Source: CAZMHJ01 sp046350635
Lineage (GTDB): Bacteria; Patescibacteriota; Saccharimonadia; Saccharimonadales; CAIOMD01
NCBI GenBank assembly: GCA_046350635.1
Contig: JAXLZY010000010.1
Coordinates: 1-8,368, forward strand
Length of the DNA stretch: 8,368 nucleotides
Direction: 5' to 3'
Shown here one piece after another: positions 1 through 6,234 of this stretch (positions are counted from its first letter, which is position 1; the number at the start of each line of letters is the position of its first letter). Under the pieces are notes generated by a model that was not told the origin of the DNA, ran no database searches, and was given only the letters and a program-made list of their open reading frames with translations. The position numbers and the translations under genes are program-made.

Positions 1-349
1 TTGTCGATAACCGCATCAAGTTCTGATAGCCCTTGTTATTCATGGCCAACAGAATCAGGTGAAAGCGGTTTTTATCTTTTTGTGGGTCTTTATCGGTGTG
101 TTTACGAGCCGCAACGTAGGTTTCGATGCCAATAATTGGTTTGATACCACGTGCTGTTGCCTCTTTATAAAACTCAATCGTACCACTGAGCGTCCCATGA
201 TCAGTCATGGCAACAGCTTGCATGCCACTTTCTTGTACGAAATCGAGCAGAGCACCAATTTTAGTCAGCCCATCAAGTAGGCTGTACTGTGTATGGTTGT
301 GCAAATGCACATAATCACTGGTCGCCAAAGCGCCACCCTGTTTCGTCAT
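1..349 (-). CDS. dnaE: DNA polymerase III alpha subunit, N-terminal PHP domain (partial)
   Basis: Replicative DNA polymerase catalytic subunit; only the first 116 residues are inside the window and the gene runs off the left edge. I translated the minus strand by hand from the ATG at 349-347. The PHP domain is recognisable: YVHLHNHTQYSLLDG at residues 13-27, MTDHGTLSG at 48-56 and GIKPIIGIETYVA at 68-80. The histidines H15 and H17, H51 of TDH and E76 match metal ligands of the PHP domains that keep metal binding (Mycobacterium DnaE1 type); E. coli DnaE has lost them. From family knowledge such PHP domains can act as a built-in 3'-5' proofreading exonuclease, so proofreading may be intrinsic here. 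The polymerase core is outside the window, so dnaE is preferred over polC from the N-terminal layout only. A GAGG ribosome site lies 4 nt before the ATG. A terminator separates it from the upstream ytxH-like gene, so it begins its own transcript. Confidence 0.93.
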   Translation of the reverse strand, partial: MTKQGGALATSDYVHLHNHTQYSLLDGLTKIGALLDFVQESGMQAVAMTDHGTLSGTIEFYKEATARGIKPIIGIETYVAARKHTDKDPQKDKNRFHLILLAMNNKGYQNLMRLST

Positions 350-377
350 GTACCCTCACGATTCTTTGTTACCTTTA

Positions 378-383
378 ATTATA
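378..383 (-). promoter_or_regulatory. Candidate -10 box for dnaE
   Basis: A perfect TATAAT reads on the minus strand at 383-378, 28 nt before the dnaE ATG. The predicted start near 371 would give a leader of about 20 nt carrying the GAGG site. No convincing -35 is seen at 16-18 bp spacing, because that space is filled by the upstream terminator. The box directly abuts the T tract of the terminator, so end and start signals are fused. Confidence 0.5.
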
Positions 384-415
384 AAAAACACTCGGCAAAT
401 TACCGAGTGTTTTTT
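383..415 (-). terminator. Symmetric intrinsic terminator after the ytxH-like gene
   Basis: A perfect 13-base inverted repeat has arms at 383-395 and 403-415 around a 7-nt loop (CAAATTA). Each arm is six A or T plus CACTCGG or its complement, so on the minus strand the RNA forms a GC-containing hairpin followed by a U run. It begins 17 nt after the ytxH-like stop codon. The symmetry means it could also stop plus-strand transcripts, although no plus-strand gene is seen to its left. Confidence 0.9.
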
Positions 416-431
416 GGTGTAAAATAAACTC

Positions 432-842
432 TTAATTTTCTTTTAAGAAGTTTGCAAGAGCATCTTTTGCTTCGTTAGCGTTTTCTACTGCGCGTCGAAG
501 TTCTGGATCGTCTGCTTCACCATCTTTTACAGCTGCAAGGATTGCTTTTGCTTTGTACTGTGCATCCTGAGCGTTTTCTACGAGTGTATCGAGTTCTTTT
601 TTGCCACGAGCACTTAGGTTTTGAGCCTTAGCACGAGCTTGGTCAACAAGTACGCTTACTTGTGCCTGTAATGCATGGATTTTTTCTTGTGCGAGTTTTA
701 CTGCACGATCGGTTGCATCTTTAATGTCTTGGCGTGTTTCTTTGCCGCTCTTTGGTGCAGTTAGAATACCAGCTACATAGCCAGCAACTAAACCGACAGC
801 CAAACCTACAACGACATTCTTTGCTGTATCTTGTTTGCTCAT
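432..842 (-). CDS. YtxH-family membrane-anchored protein
   Basis: A 136-residue protein with one N-terminal membrane helix (about residues 9-28, Gly/Val/Ala rich). It is followed directly by APKSGKETR (29-37), the hallmark of the YtxH/GvpP family. The rest is a long charged, Ala- and Lys-rich stretch likely to be helical or coiled coil. In Bacillus, ytxH belongs to the general-stress ytxGHJ operon and its biochemical role is unclear, so no activity is assigned. Start choice is clear: AAGGAG lies 8-9 nt upstream of the ATG at 842. It follows a small one-helix membrane protein by 23 nt and is the last gene before the terminator at 383-415. The two probably share a transcript, recalling the ytxG-ytxH pair. 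Confidence 0.85.
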   Translation of the reverse strand: MSKQDTAKNVVVGLAVGLVAGYVAGILTAPKSGKETRQDIKDATDRAVKLAQEKIHALQAQVSVLVDQARAKAQNLSARGKKELDTLVENAQDAQYKAKAILAAVKDGEADDPELRRAVENANEAKDALANFLKEN

Positions 843-865
843 GGTAATTACTCCTTTACCCTTAG

Positions 866-1117
866 TTATTTGCGTCGAGCGCCCTGTACCGCACCCAAGA
901 TCACCTTAAGCATCGCAGCCGGACCGGCAGCATCTTTTAGTGATGTACTAAATGACTCAACATTACCAACTATTACTTCGGCACTGTCAGCGACGTTATT
1001 CGCCTTGCGCATAAACCGTATAATAAGACTTGTAGCAATAATTGCAAGCACAAGAAATATCGCTAGGGTTACTGACAAGATGATAACTAATATGCCATAT
1101 GCATCATTTGGATTCAT
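866..1117 (-). CDS. Small single-helix membrane protein, possibly DUF948/YtxG-like
   Basis: An 83-residue protein of unknown function. Residues about 7-34 form one long hydrophobic helix (Ile/Leu/Val/Ala rich), followed by RFMRK, whose positive charge places the C-terminal part in the cytoplasm. The remaining 45 residues look amphipathic (ADSAEVIVGNVESFSTSLKD) and end in a basic tail, GARRK. The layout of one N-terminal helix plus a cytoplasmic amphipathic helix, and its place directly before a YtxH gene, recall DUF948/YtxG of the Bacillus ytxGHJ operon. This rests on architecture and neighbours, not a verified match. No ribosome site precedes the ATG; a promoter box lies only 9 nt upstream, suggesting a leaderless mRNA. 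Confidence 0.72.
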   Translation of the reverse strand: MNPNDAYGILVIILSVTLAIFLVLAIIATSLIIRFMRKANNVADSAEVIVGNVESFSTSLKDAAGPAAMLKVILGAVQGARRK

Positions 1118-1126
1118 AATGACACA

Positions 1127-1155
1127 ATTATACCATGTTTTATTGATTTAGTCTA
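1127..1155 (-). promoter_or_regulatory. Extended -10 promoter for the small membrane gene and ytxH pair
   Basis: On the minus strand TAGACT (1155-1150, 4 of 6 to consensus) is followed after exactly 17 bp by TATAAT (1132-1127). TGG sits just before TATAAT, giving the extended TGnTATAAT form. The -35 lies inside the last codons of galU. Transcription would start near 1120, within about 3 nt of the ATG at 1117. Confidence 0.65.
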
Positions 1156-2018
1156 GTCTTTATATACTCTTTAAAATTTGGCCCTAATTTAGGGTCAGCA
1201 AGTGCGTGGTCTACAATGGCACGTAAGTAGCGCATTTTATCACCCGCGTCATGGTACACACCCTCAATAAATCGCCCATCTACCTTACCTTGTTTAGCGA
1301 GTTCGTTGATGCTATCAGCTAGCACTATTTCACCGCCATGCCCAACATTTTCTTGTGCGACTATCGGTAGAATGTCAGGTGTTAACAGATAGCCTCCCAC
1401 TGCAGCAAAGTTTGATGGGGCCTTTTCGGGGCCGGGCTTTTCGACAAGTTGCGAAACATTAAAAGTTCGGTCATCAAGCTTATCGGCGATATCTGCAATA
1501 CCGTATTTACTGGTGTCTTTCGGTTCAACTTCAATGAGTGAAATGACCGAATTACCCGTTCGTTCATAAACTTCTAATAGCTGCTTGGCATGGGGCACAT
1601 CACTTCTAAAGAAGTCATCGGCAAAAAACATATAAAACGGTTCGTCATCGCTGAGTAGGTGCGACGCATTTAACAGTGGTCGAGCATTGCCTTTAGGGTT
1701 GCCCTTTTGGCGCAAGTATACAAAGTTTGCGAGCTCGGCAATCTGCTTAATTTCATCCGCGAGCTCTTCTTTACCCTTTGCCCGTAGTTCGTTTTCGAGC
1801 TCATCCGATCTATCAAAATGGTCTTCAATTGCCCGCTTTGTACTACCGGTAACGATAATGACATCCGTCACACCGCTGGCAACCAGTTGCTCGACAATAA
1901 TTTGAATCACCGGCTTATCAATAATCGGCAGCATTTCTTTAGGCATTGCTTTGGTTTGCGGCAAAAACCGTGTACCAAGCCCAGCAGCCGCAATAATCGC
2001 CTTAGTTGGTTTTTTCAT
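1140..2018 (-). CDS. galU: UTP-glucose-1-phosphate uridylyltransferase
   Basis: Makes UDP-glucose and pyrophosphate from UTP and glucose-1-phosphate, the activated sugar for surface glycans, in the cytoplasm. The 292 residues match bacterial GalU/GtaB length. The N-terminal nucleotide-binding signature is clear: AAGLGTRFLPQTKAMPKEML at residues 11-30, then PIIDKPVIQ. Other family features are FFADD at 131-135 (where GalU usually has a GDD-type metal site), KYGI at 171-174, VEKP at 192-195 and a C-terminal VYHDAGDKMRYLRAIVDHAL at 254-273. The frame opens at 2042, but 2018 is preferred because MKKPTKAIIAAAGLGTRF aligns with family N-termini and an AGGGA lies upstream. The start overlaps the NUDIX 3' end by 17 nt, so translation is probably coupled. 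A related sugar-phosphate nucleotidyltransferase with another substrate cannot be excluded. Confidence 0.88.
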   Translation of the reverse strand: MKKPTKAIIAAAGLGTRFLPQTKAMPKEMLPIIDKPVIQIIVEQLVASGVTDVIIVTGSTKRAIEDHFDRSDELENELRAKGKEELADEIKQIAELANFVYLRQKGNPKGNARPLLNASHLLSDDEPFYMFFADDFFRSDVPHAKQLLEVYERTGNSVISLIEVEPKDTSKYGIADIADKLDDRTFNVSQLVEKPGPEKAPSNFAAVGGYLLTPDILPIVAQENVGHGGEIVLADSINELAKQGKVDGRFIEGVYHDAGDKMRYLRAIVDHALADPKLGPNFKEYIKTRLNQ

Positions 2019-2559
2019 GTACTTGCATTTCCCTGAGATCATTAAGCGCTAAAAGTACGCCAACACTGTCACTCATCTTAAAATTCTTGGCATTGCTAAT
2101 AAGTTCGTCGATGGTTATCTCGACTGGTTCTGTAAATTCTGTATCATCGTTATTCGTGTCACCAACCTTGTAACATTCGACTGCTAAAAAGTAGTGGTTT
2201 ACAGCATTGGTGTATGCATCACGACATGCTTTGCCAAGATACCGTAGGGGTTTACCTGTTGTGTAGCCTGTCTCTTCTTCGAACTCACGCTTTGCTGCTT
2301 CTTCGAGAGTCTCACCCTCTTCTGCTCCGCCCCCTGGCAACTCATCAAAAATTGCCTCTGGGCCGACCCTGAACTGACGTGCAACAACAACTTTAAGTGC
2401 TTTTGTCAGACCAATAATGGCAATGTTTTCTGAACCTTCAACTCCTATGGTGGTGAATGTTTCTATTTTGCCATTTGGTTGTACAAACGATTTATCAACA
2501 AGTTTACGAAAACCGACCTTATGAATCGTTGTCAGTTCTACGCGTTCCCATGGTTGCAT
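2002..2559 (-). CDS. NUDIX hydrolase, ADP-ribose pyrophosphatase-like
   Basis: A 185-residue cytoplasmic hydrolase of nucleoside diphosphates linked to another moiety. The NUDIX box is exact (G-x5-E-x7-RE-x-x-EE-x-G-x): it runs from G77 to Y99, with E83, R91-E92 and E95-E96 as expected metal and catalytic residues. LPGG at 74-77 leads into it. The N-terminal beta-rich half, including RQFRVGPEAIFDELPGG, and the overall size resemble the ADP-ribose/nucleotide-sugar pyrophosphatase subgroup; the exact substrate cannot be read from the sequence. AGGAG lies 6 nt before the ATG, which is 1 nt after the gatB stop (TAGTATG), so the two are probably translationally coupled. Its end overlaps galU. Possible roles are ADP-ribose salvage, housecleaning, or turnover of nucleotide sugars made by the neighbour. 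Confidence 0.9.
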   Translation of the reverse strand: MQPWERVELTTIHKVGFRKLVDKSFVQPNGKIETFTTIGVEGSENIAIIGLTKALKVVVARQFRVGPEAIFDELPGGGAEEGETLEEAAKREFEEETGYTTGKPLRYLGKACRDAYTNAVNHYFLAVECYKVGDTNNDDTEFTEPVEITIDELISNAKNFKMSDSVGVLLALNDLREMQVHEKTN

Positions 2560-2560
2560 A

Positions 2561-4021
2561 CTACACTCCTAGCTGTTTTTTGATGAGTTCTTGGACTTTT
2601 GCCGGGTTAGCACGTCCTTGGCTTAACTTCATGACTTGGCCGACCAAAAAACCAATGGCTTTCATTTCACCGTTACGTACATCGTCGGCAGCCTTTTCGT
2701 TTTCACTGAGCACTTGTTCGATGACCATTACAAGAGCACTATCATCAGAAATCTGTAACAGATTTTTATCATTTGCTACTACTTCAGGTTGAGATTTATT
2801 TTCGATAATCTCGAAAAGAATTTCCTTTGCTGCTGTCGAACTGAGTTTGCCCTCATCGACCATCGAAGCTAATTTTACAAGCAGTGCTTGCGCTTCTGAA
2901 ATTTGCGTCCAGCTAAGTTTCCCATCGCTAACTTGGCGCTGAAGTTCACCTAAACACCAGTTCGCAATCGTACGCGCAGTTTTTTCGTCATGAGCTTCCG
3001 TAGTATAACGGAGCATATCTGCAAGCACTGGTTCCTCTAAAATGGTATTTATCTGCGCTGTATCAAGCCCAAATGTGCCAAAACGCTCGCGGAGGGCTGG
3101 CGGCAGTAGTGGCATGGTTTCAGCTGCGGCAGCTACGACTGAGGCCTCAATGGTAATTGGTGGAATATCAGGGTCCGGAAAGTATCGATAGTCATGTGCA
3201 TCTTCTTTGGTGCGTTGGCTAAACGTTTTTTGCGCATCATCATCCCAGCCACGGGTTTCTTGCACGATGGTTTCGCCCTTTTCAATCGCATCAATCTGGC
3301 GTTTTATTTCGTATTCAACGGCTTTTTCAACGCTCCTAAAACTATTGAGGTTCTTGGTTTCGGTGCGCGTGCCCATAACACCTAGGTCGGCACTCACACT
3401 GACGTTTACATCAAAACGCATGTTGCCGTGATATAAATCGGCCTCAGACACATCGGCGTATTTCATGAGTAGATATAGTTCGTGGGCGTAGGCACGGGCT
3501 TCTTCTGCGTTATGCATATCAGGTTCGGACACGATTTCGAGCAATGGCGTACCCGCACGGTTTAAATCTACCAGCGAATAATCGCTACCTGTTGGATGCG
3601 TACTTTTACCTGCATCGGCCTCTAGGTGTGCACGTGTAATGCGCACTTTGACATACGAACCATCATCGAGTGGGGCTTCAACGACACCGACGCCAACTAC
3701 TGGGCGTTCGTACTGCGTAATCTGATAGCCCAACGGCAAATCGGGGTAAAAATAGTGTTTACGATCAAAATGACTCACTTCAGCTATTTCAGCGCGTAAC
3801 GCTAAGCCTGCTCGAATAGCTAAGGTGACCGCTTCACCGTTAAGCACTGGTAGCGTGCCTGGCATACCAACGCATAATGGGCTAATCAGAGTGTTTGGGG
3901 CAGCATCGCGGGCATCGTTATTAACACCTGCAAACAGCTTTGTTTTGGTTTTAAGTTGCACGTGACATTCGATGCCAATGGTTGGGTAATATTTGCCTTT
4001 TACTAGGTATTTAGTATCCAT
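2561..4021 (-). CDS. gatB: Asp-tRNA(Asn)/Glu-tRNA(Gln) amidotransferase subunit B
   Basis: The tRNA-binding and kinase subunit of GatCAB: it phosphorylates the misacylated Glu or Asp on the tRNA and receives ammonia channelled from GatA. The 486 residues match the full family length. Recognisable blocks are PTIGIECHVQLKTKTKLFAG (13-32), VGMPGTLPVLN (51-61), FDRKHYFYPDLPLGYQITQ (85-103), HLEADAGKS (132-140), DLNRAGTPLLEIVSEPD (152-168), TETKNLNSF (220-228) and HDYRYFPDPDIPP (276-288). The last ~140 residues are the helical and YqeY-like tail that contacts tRNA. The cysteine pairs that bind zinc in some GatB proteins are mostly absent (only C50 remains near that site), as in many other homologues. 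Its ATG overlaps the preceding stop by 1 nt (TAATG); the stop is TAG. Confidence 0.96.
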   Translation of the reverse strand: MDTKYLVKGKYYPTIGIECHVQLKTKTKLFAGVNNDARDAAPNTLISPLCVGMPGTLPVLNGEAVTLAIRAGLALRAEIAEVSHFDRKHYFYPDLPLGYQITQYERPVVGVGVVEAPLDDGSYVKVRITRAHLEADAGKSTHPTGSDYSLVDLNRAGTPLLEIVSEPDMHNAEEARAYAHELYLLMKYADVSEADLYHGNMRFDVNVSVSADLGVMGTRTETKNLNSFRSVEKAVEYEIKRQIDAIEKGETIVQETRGWDDDAQKTFSQRTKEDAHDYRYFPDPDIPPITIEASVVAAAAETMPLLPPALRERFGTFGLDTAQINTILEEPVLADMLRYTTEAHDEKTARTIANWCLGELQRQVSDGKLSWTQISEAQALLVKLASMVDEGKLSSTAAKEILFEIIENKSQPEVVANDKNLLQISDDSALVMVIEQVLSENEKAADDVRNGEMKAIGFLVGQVMKLSQGRANPAKVQELIKKQLGV

Positions 4022-4428
4022 TACAATACCCCCAAATCTTTGAAGGTTTTGTAGTAGCCTTGCAGTGCAACTTTCATTTGTTTTTCGCTCGGCTCATGCA
4101 TGGTTTCGTGAACAATTTTATTGCGAAGTTTGTGTGCATTCCAGACTTCATCACGGTGTTGCAATTTAGCTTTAGCGCCGATGAGTCGTTCGGCCATTGT
4201 GTTACCGCTATAGCCTAGACATTTTAAGGCTTCATCCAACAGCTTATCGGCATGCACAATACTCATTGGTTGCGTTTTTTTTTCTTTAAAAAGTAGCATC
4301 ACATCGTTCCATTCGTTCTTGAAATGCTCTTTATCAATACCTTTTGGTGGGGTACGACCAATGAGGCTAATAATACCTAAAATAACGACTGCCGCCACAA
4401 TAATTGCGATTGTTGCGCCTAAGCTCAT
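4021..4428 (-). CDS. Membrane-anchored protein with HEPN-like RNxxxH motif, between gatA and gatB
   Basis: A 135-residue protein of unassigned function. Residues about 4-23 form one membrane helix, followed by R25 and K29, so the rest should face the cytoplasm. The soluble part (about 30-135) looks all-helical. It contains HADKLLDEALKCLGY (59-73) and NAHKLRNKIVHE (97-108). R102-N103-x3-H107 fits the R-x4-H motif of HEPN domains, including the favoured Asn after Arg. HEPN proteins include many RNases and toxins, but some members only bind RNA or nucleotides, so nuclease activity is inference. GAGGAGG lies 7 nt before the ATG, a strong site. The ATG overlaps the gatA stop by 4 nt and its own stop overlaps gatB by 1 nt, so it is tightly built into the operon. 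An A9 run falls in codons around residues 49-52. Confidence 0.82.
   Translation of the reverse strand: MSLGATIAIIVAAVVILGIISLIGRTPPKGIDKEHFKNEWNDVMLLFKEKKTQPMSIVHADKLLDEALKCLGYSGNTMAERLIGAKAKLQHRDEVWNAHKLRNKIVHETMHEPSEKQMKVALQGYYKTFKDLGVL
4275..4283. repeat. Nine-base A/T homopolymer inside the HEPN-like gene
   Basis: A run of nine T on the plus strand, nine A in the coding strand, encodes the end of KEKKT (residues 48-52) just before the helical domain. It is the longest homopolymer I saw in a coding region of the window. Slippage here would give a short membrane-anchored fragment lacking the RNxxxH motif. Confidence 0.6.
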
Positions 4429-5846
4429 TTAGTTGCCTCCTCGTATGCTTTTGCAAGTGCCAAAAGCTGCCTATCGCCACGCTGTGGAGCCATTAGCTGC
4501 AAGCCAACGGGTAACCCATTACTTTCGCAGGCAGGGATACTTATTGCTGGAATCCCGACAAGGTTTACTGCAACAGTCATAATATCTGCTAAATACATCT
4601 GTAGTGGATCGTCAGCGTTTTCACCAAGCTTAAAGGCCGTCATTGGCGCGGTAGGGCCTATCAAAAAATCAACCTTGGCAAATGTTTCGGCAAATTCGTT
4701 AATTAATTTAGTGCGAACAGTCTGAGCTTTTTTGTAGTAGGCGTCATAGTAGCCGCTGCTCAAAACATAGGTACCAATCATAATTCGACGCTTGTTCTCT
4801 GCTTCAAAACCACGTTCGCGTGCTTCTTCGTAGCTTTCGTCTAAGTCTTTTGCGTCAGATACCGAAAGTCCATAGCGCTGGCCATCGTAACGGCTCAGGT
4901 TACTGCTTACTTCTGCGGGCACAATAATGTAATAGCAAGCCAGTGCCAACTTGAGTGATGGCAGACTGACCTCTATAATTTCTGCACCTGCAGACTTTAG
5001 CGTTTGGATTGCGGCTTCTATCTGCTTCCGCACACCAGAATCAAGCCCATCACCAAAATATTCGCTAATTACACCTATTTTCTTGCCTTTTAAGTCAAGT
5101 TTATTTGTATCGTAACTTTCGCTGTCGCGTTCAATAGTCGTACCGTCGAATGCATCACGTCCACTCATTACATCAAGTATGACGGCTGCATCTTCGGTAG
5201 TGCGTGTTAATGGCCCAATTACGTCGGTAGAGCTTGCCATGGCTACAACCCCATAGCGTGAGACGAGTCCATAGGTAGGCTTTAAGCCAACAACTCCACA
5301 GAAACTTGCTGGCAGACGAATTGATCCACCAGTATCGGTTCCAAGGGCAAACGGGGCAATATCAAGTGCAACGGCAGCGCCGGAACCACCTGATGAACCA
5401 CCAGGCACACGCGTTTTATCATGAGGGTTAAGTGTTGGACCAAAGGCACTGTTTTCGGTTGAAGAACCATGTGCAAATGCATCAAGGTTGGCCTTAGCCA
5501 CCATAATGGCGCCTTCGGCTTCTAACTTTTCAATTGCAGTCGACTGAAACGGCGCTACGAACGGTTCTAATATGTGGCTGGCAGCGGTTGTTTTTGTACC
5601 AAGTGTTAAAAAGTTATCCTTGGCAATAAATGGTACACCGGCAAGCCGCCCAACTTTTTTGCCAGCTTTTACGTCGGCGTCAATTTGCGCTGCTCGTTCG
5701 AGTGCACGTTTTTCTGCTGTCTCGAGTACAACATGAAAATCACTTGTTTCCTTAATGCGTGCAAGGGCTTTTTTGACGTTATCGACAGCTGATAGCTTGC
5801 CAGCCTGTACATCAGCAGCAAGTTCCTTGATTGGTGCCCAGCTCAT
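4425..5846 (-). CDS. gatA: Asp-tRNA(Asn)/Glu-tRNA(Gln) amidotransferase subunit A
   Basis: The glutaminase subunit of GatCAB: it releases ammonia from glutamine and passes it to GatB for transamidation of Glu-tRNAGln or Asp-tRNAAsn. The 473 residues match the full family length. The amidase-signature Ser-cisSer-Lys triad is intact: K76 in VPFIAKDNF, S151 in PGGSSGGSGAAVA and nucleophile S175 in GTDTGGSIRLPASFCG. The following GVVGLKPTYGLVSRYGVV and the C-terminal NLVGIPAISIPACESNGLPVG are also typical of GatA. AAGGA lies about 8 nt before the ATG. Start and gatC stop overlap as ATGA, as do its stop and the next start, so translation is probably coupled throughout. Presence of the complex implies that a dedicated GlnRS and/or AsnRS may be missing from the genome; that cannot be checked here. 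Confidence 0.97.
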   Translation of the reverse strand: MSWAPIKELAADVQAGKLSAVDNVKKALARIKETSDFHVVLETAEKRALERAAQIDADVKAGKKVGRLAGVPFIAKDNFLTLGTKTTAASHILEPFVAPFQSTAIEKLEAEGAIMVAKANLDAFAHGSSTENSAFGPTLNPHDKTRVPGGSSGGSGAAVALDIAPFALGTDTGGSIRLPASFCGVVGLKPTYGLVSRYGVVAMASSTDVIGPLTRTTEDAAVILDVMSGRDAFDGTTIERDSESYDTNKLDLKGKKIGVISEYFGDGLDSGVRKQIEAAIQTLKSAGAEIIEVSLPSLKLALACYYIIVPAEVSSNLSRYDGQRYGLSVSDAKDLDESYEEARERGFEAENKRRIMIGTYVLSSGYYDAYYKKAQTVRTKLINEFAETFAKVDFLIGPTAPMTAFKLGENADDPLQMYLADIMTVAVNLVGIPAISIPACESNGLPVGLQLMAPQRGDRQLLALAKAYEEATK

Positions 5847-6136
5847 CCAATCATCCTTTTGACCTTAAACATATCATCTTGTTGTGCCGGTGCATTTTTA
5901 AGAAGCTCTTTTGGAGTAACACCATAATTAACTTCTTCGTCTATACGTACTACGTTTTGCAATCCAGTTACCTGGTTCGTTGGTTCAAGCCCTGCAACAT
6001 CTACGTCTTGTAATTGCTCAACGTATGCCAAAATGGCACTAAGTTCATCTTGATATTTGGTAACTTCTTCGTCAGTCAAACGTAAGCGACACAAGCGAGC
6101 AAGCTTACGTATATCCGCAGCACTAAATTTTGTCAT
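5843..6136 (-). CDS. gatC: Asp-tRNA(Asn)/Glu-tRNA(Gln) amidotransferase subunit C
   Basis: A small subunit that wraps around the GatA-GatB interface and stabilises the complex. The 97 residues are full length. The N-terminal helical hairpin reads IRKLARLCRLRLTDEEV (9-25) and LSAILAYVEQLQDVDVAGLEP (32-52), followed by the linker and the typical end ELLKNAP (77-83) ... MFKVKRMIG (89-97). It is the first gene of the gatCA-x-gatB-nudix-galU cluster and overlaps gatA by 4 nt. No Shine-Dalgarno sequence is visible before the ATG at 6136. The best promoter -10 is only 8 nt upstream, so the mRNA may be leaderless or nearly so. Confidence 0.95.
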   Translation of the reverse strand: MTKFSAADIRKLARLCRLRLTDEEVTKYQDELSAILAYVEQLQDVDVAGLEPTNQVTGLQNVVRIDEEVNYGVTPKELLKNAPAQQDDMFKVKRMIG

Positions 6137-6144
6137 CGCTTTTA

Positions 6145-6174
6145 AGTATACCCCGCCGTAAAAGCCGTCAGCAA
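6145..6174 (-). promoter_or_regulatory. Candidate promoter of the gat operon
   Basis: On the minus strand TATACT (6150-6145, 5 of 6) is preceded at 18 bp by TTGCTG (6174-6169, 3 of 6). The start would fall 1-3 nt before, or at, the gatC ATG. The -35 is weak. A TACCCC/GGGGTA inverted repeat spans the element. Confidence 0.5.
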
Positions 6175-6180
6175 GGGGTA
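6149..6180. repeat. Inverted repeat TACCCC / GGGGTA over the gatC promoter
   Basis: Perfect 6-base arms at 6149-6154 and 6175-6180 flank a 20-bp centre that itself has two GCCGT direct copies (6155-6159 and 6164-6168). One arm overlaps the -10 box and the other lies just upstream of the -35. The spacing would suit an operator for a dimeric regulator, but arms this short can occur by chance. Confidence 0.3.
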
Positions 6181-6201
6181 AAAATTACAAACTATCCGTT
6201 T

Positions 6202-6230
6202 TAGACTTTTTATTAAACTTATGGTAAAAT
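6202..6230 (+). promoter_or_regulatory. Promoter of the wall-hydrolase leader
   Basis: TAGACT (6202-6207) and TAAAAT (6225-6230) are 17 bp apart, and TGG precedes the -10 as an extended element. The same -35 hexamer and spacing occur at the minus-strand promoter at 1127-1155, supporting a shared house-keeping promoter form. The predicted start near 6236-6238 is about 160 nt before the coding region. Confidence 0.6.
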
Positions 6231-6234
6231 AACC

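Noticed and set aside
59..280. Plus-strand open frame opposite dnaE
   Set aside because: It lies entirely antisense to the conserved PHP domain and has no ribosome site or motif.
2019..2042. Longer galU start at 2042
   Set aside because: The eight extra residues are not like family N-termini, no ribosome site precedes it, and it would overlap the NUDIX gene further.
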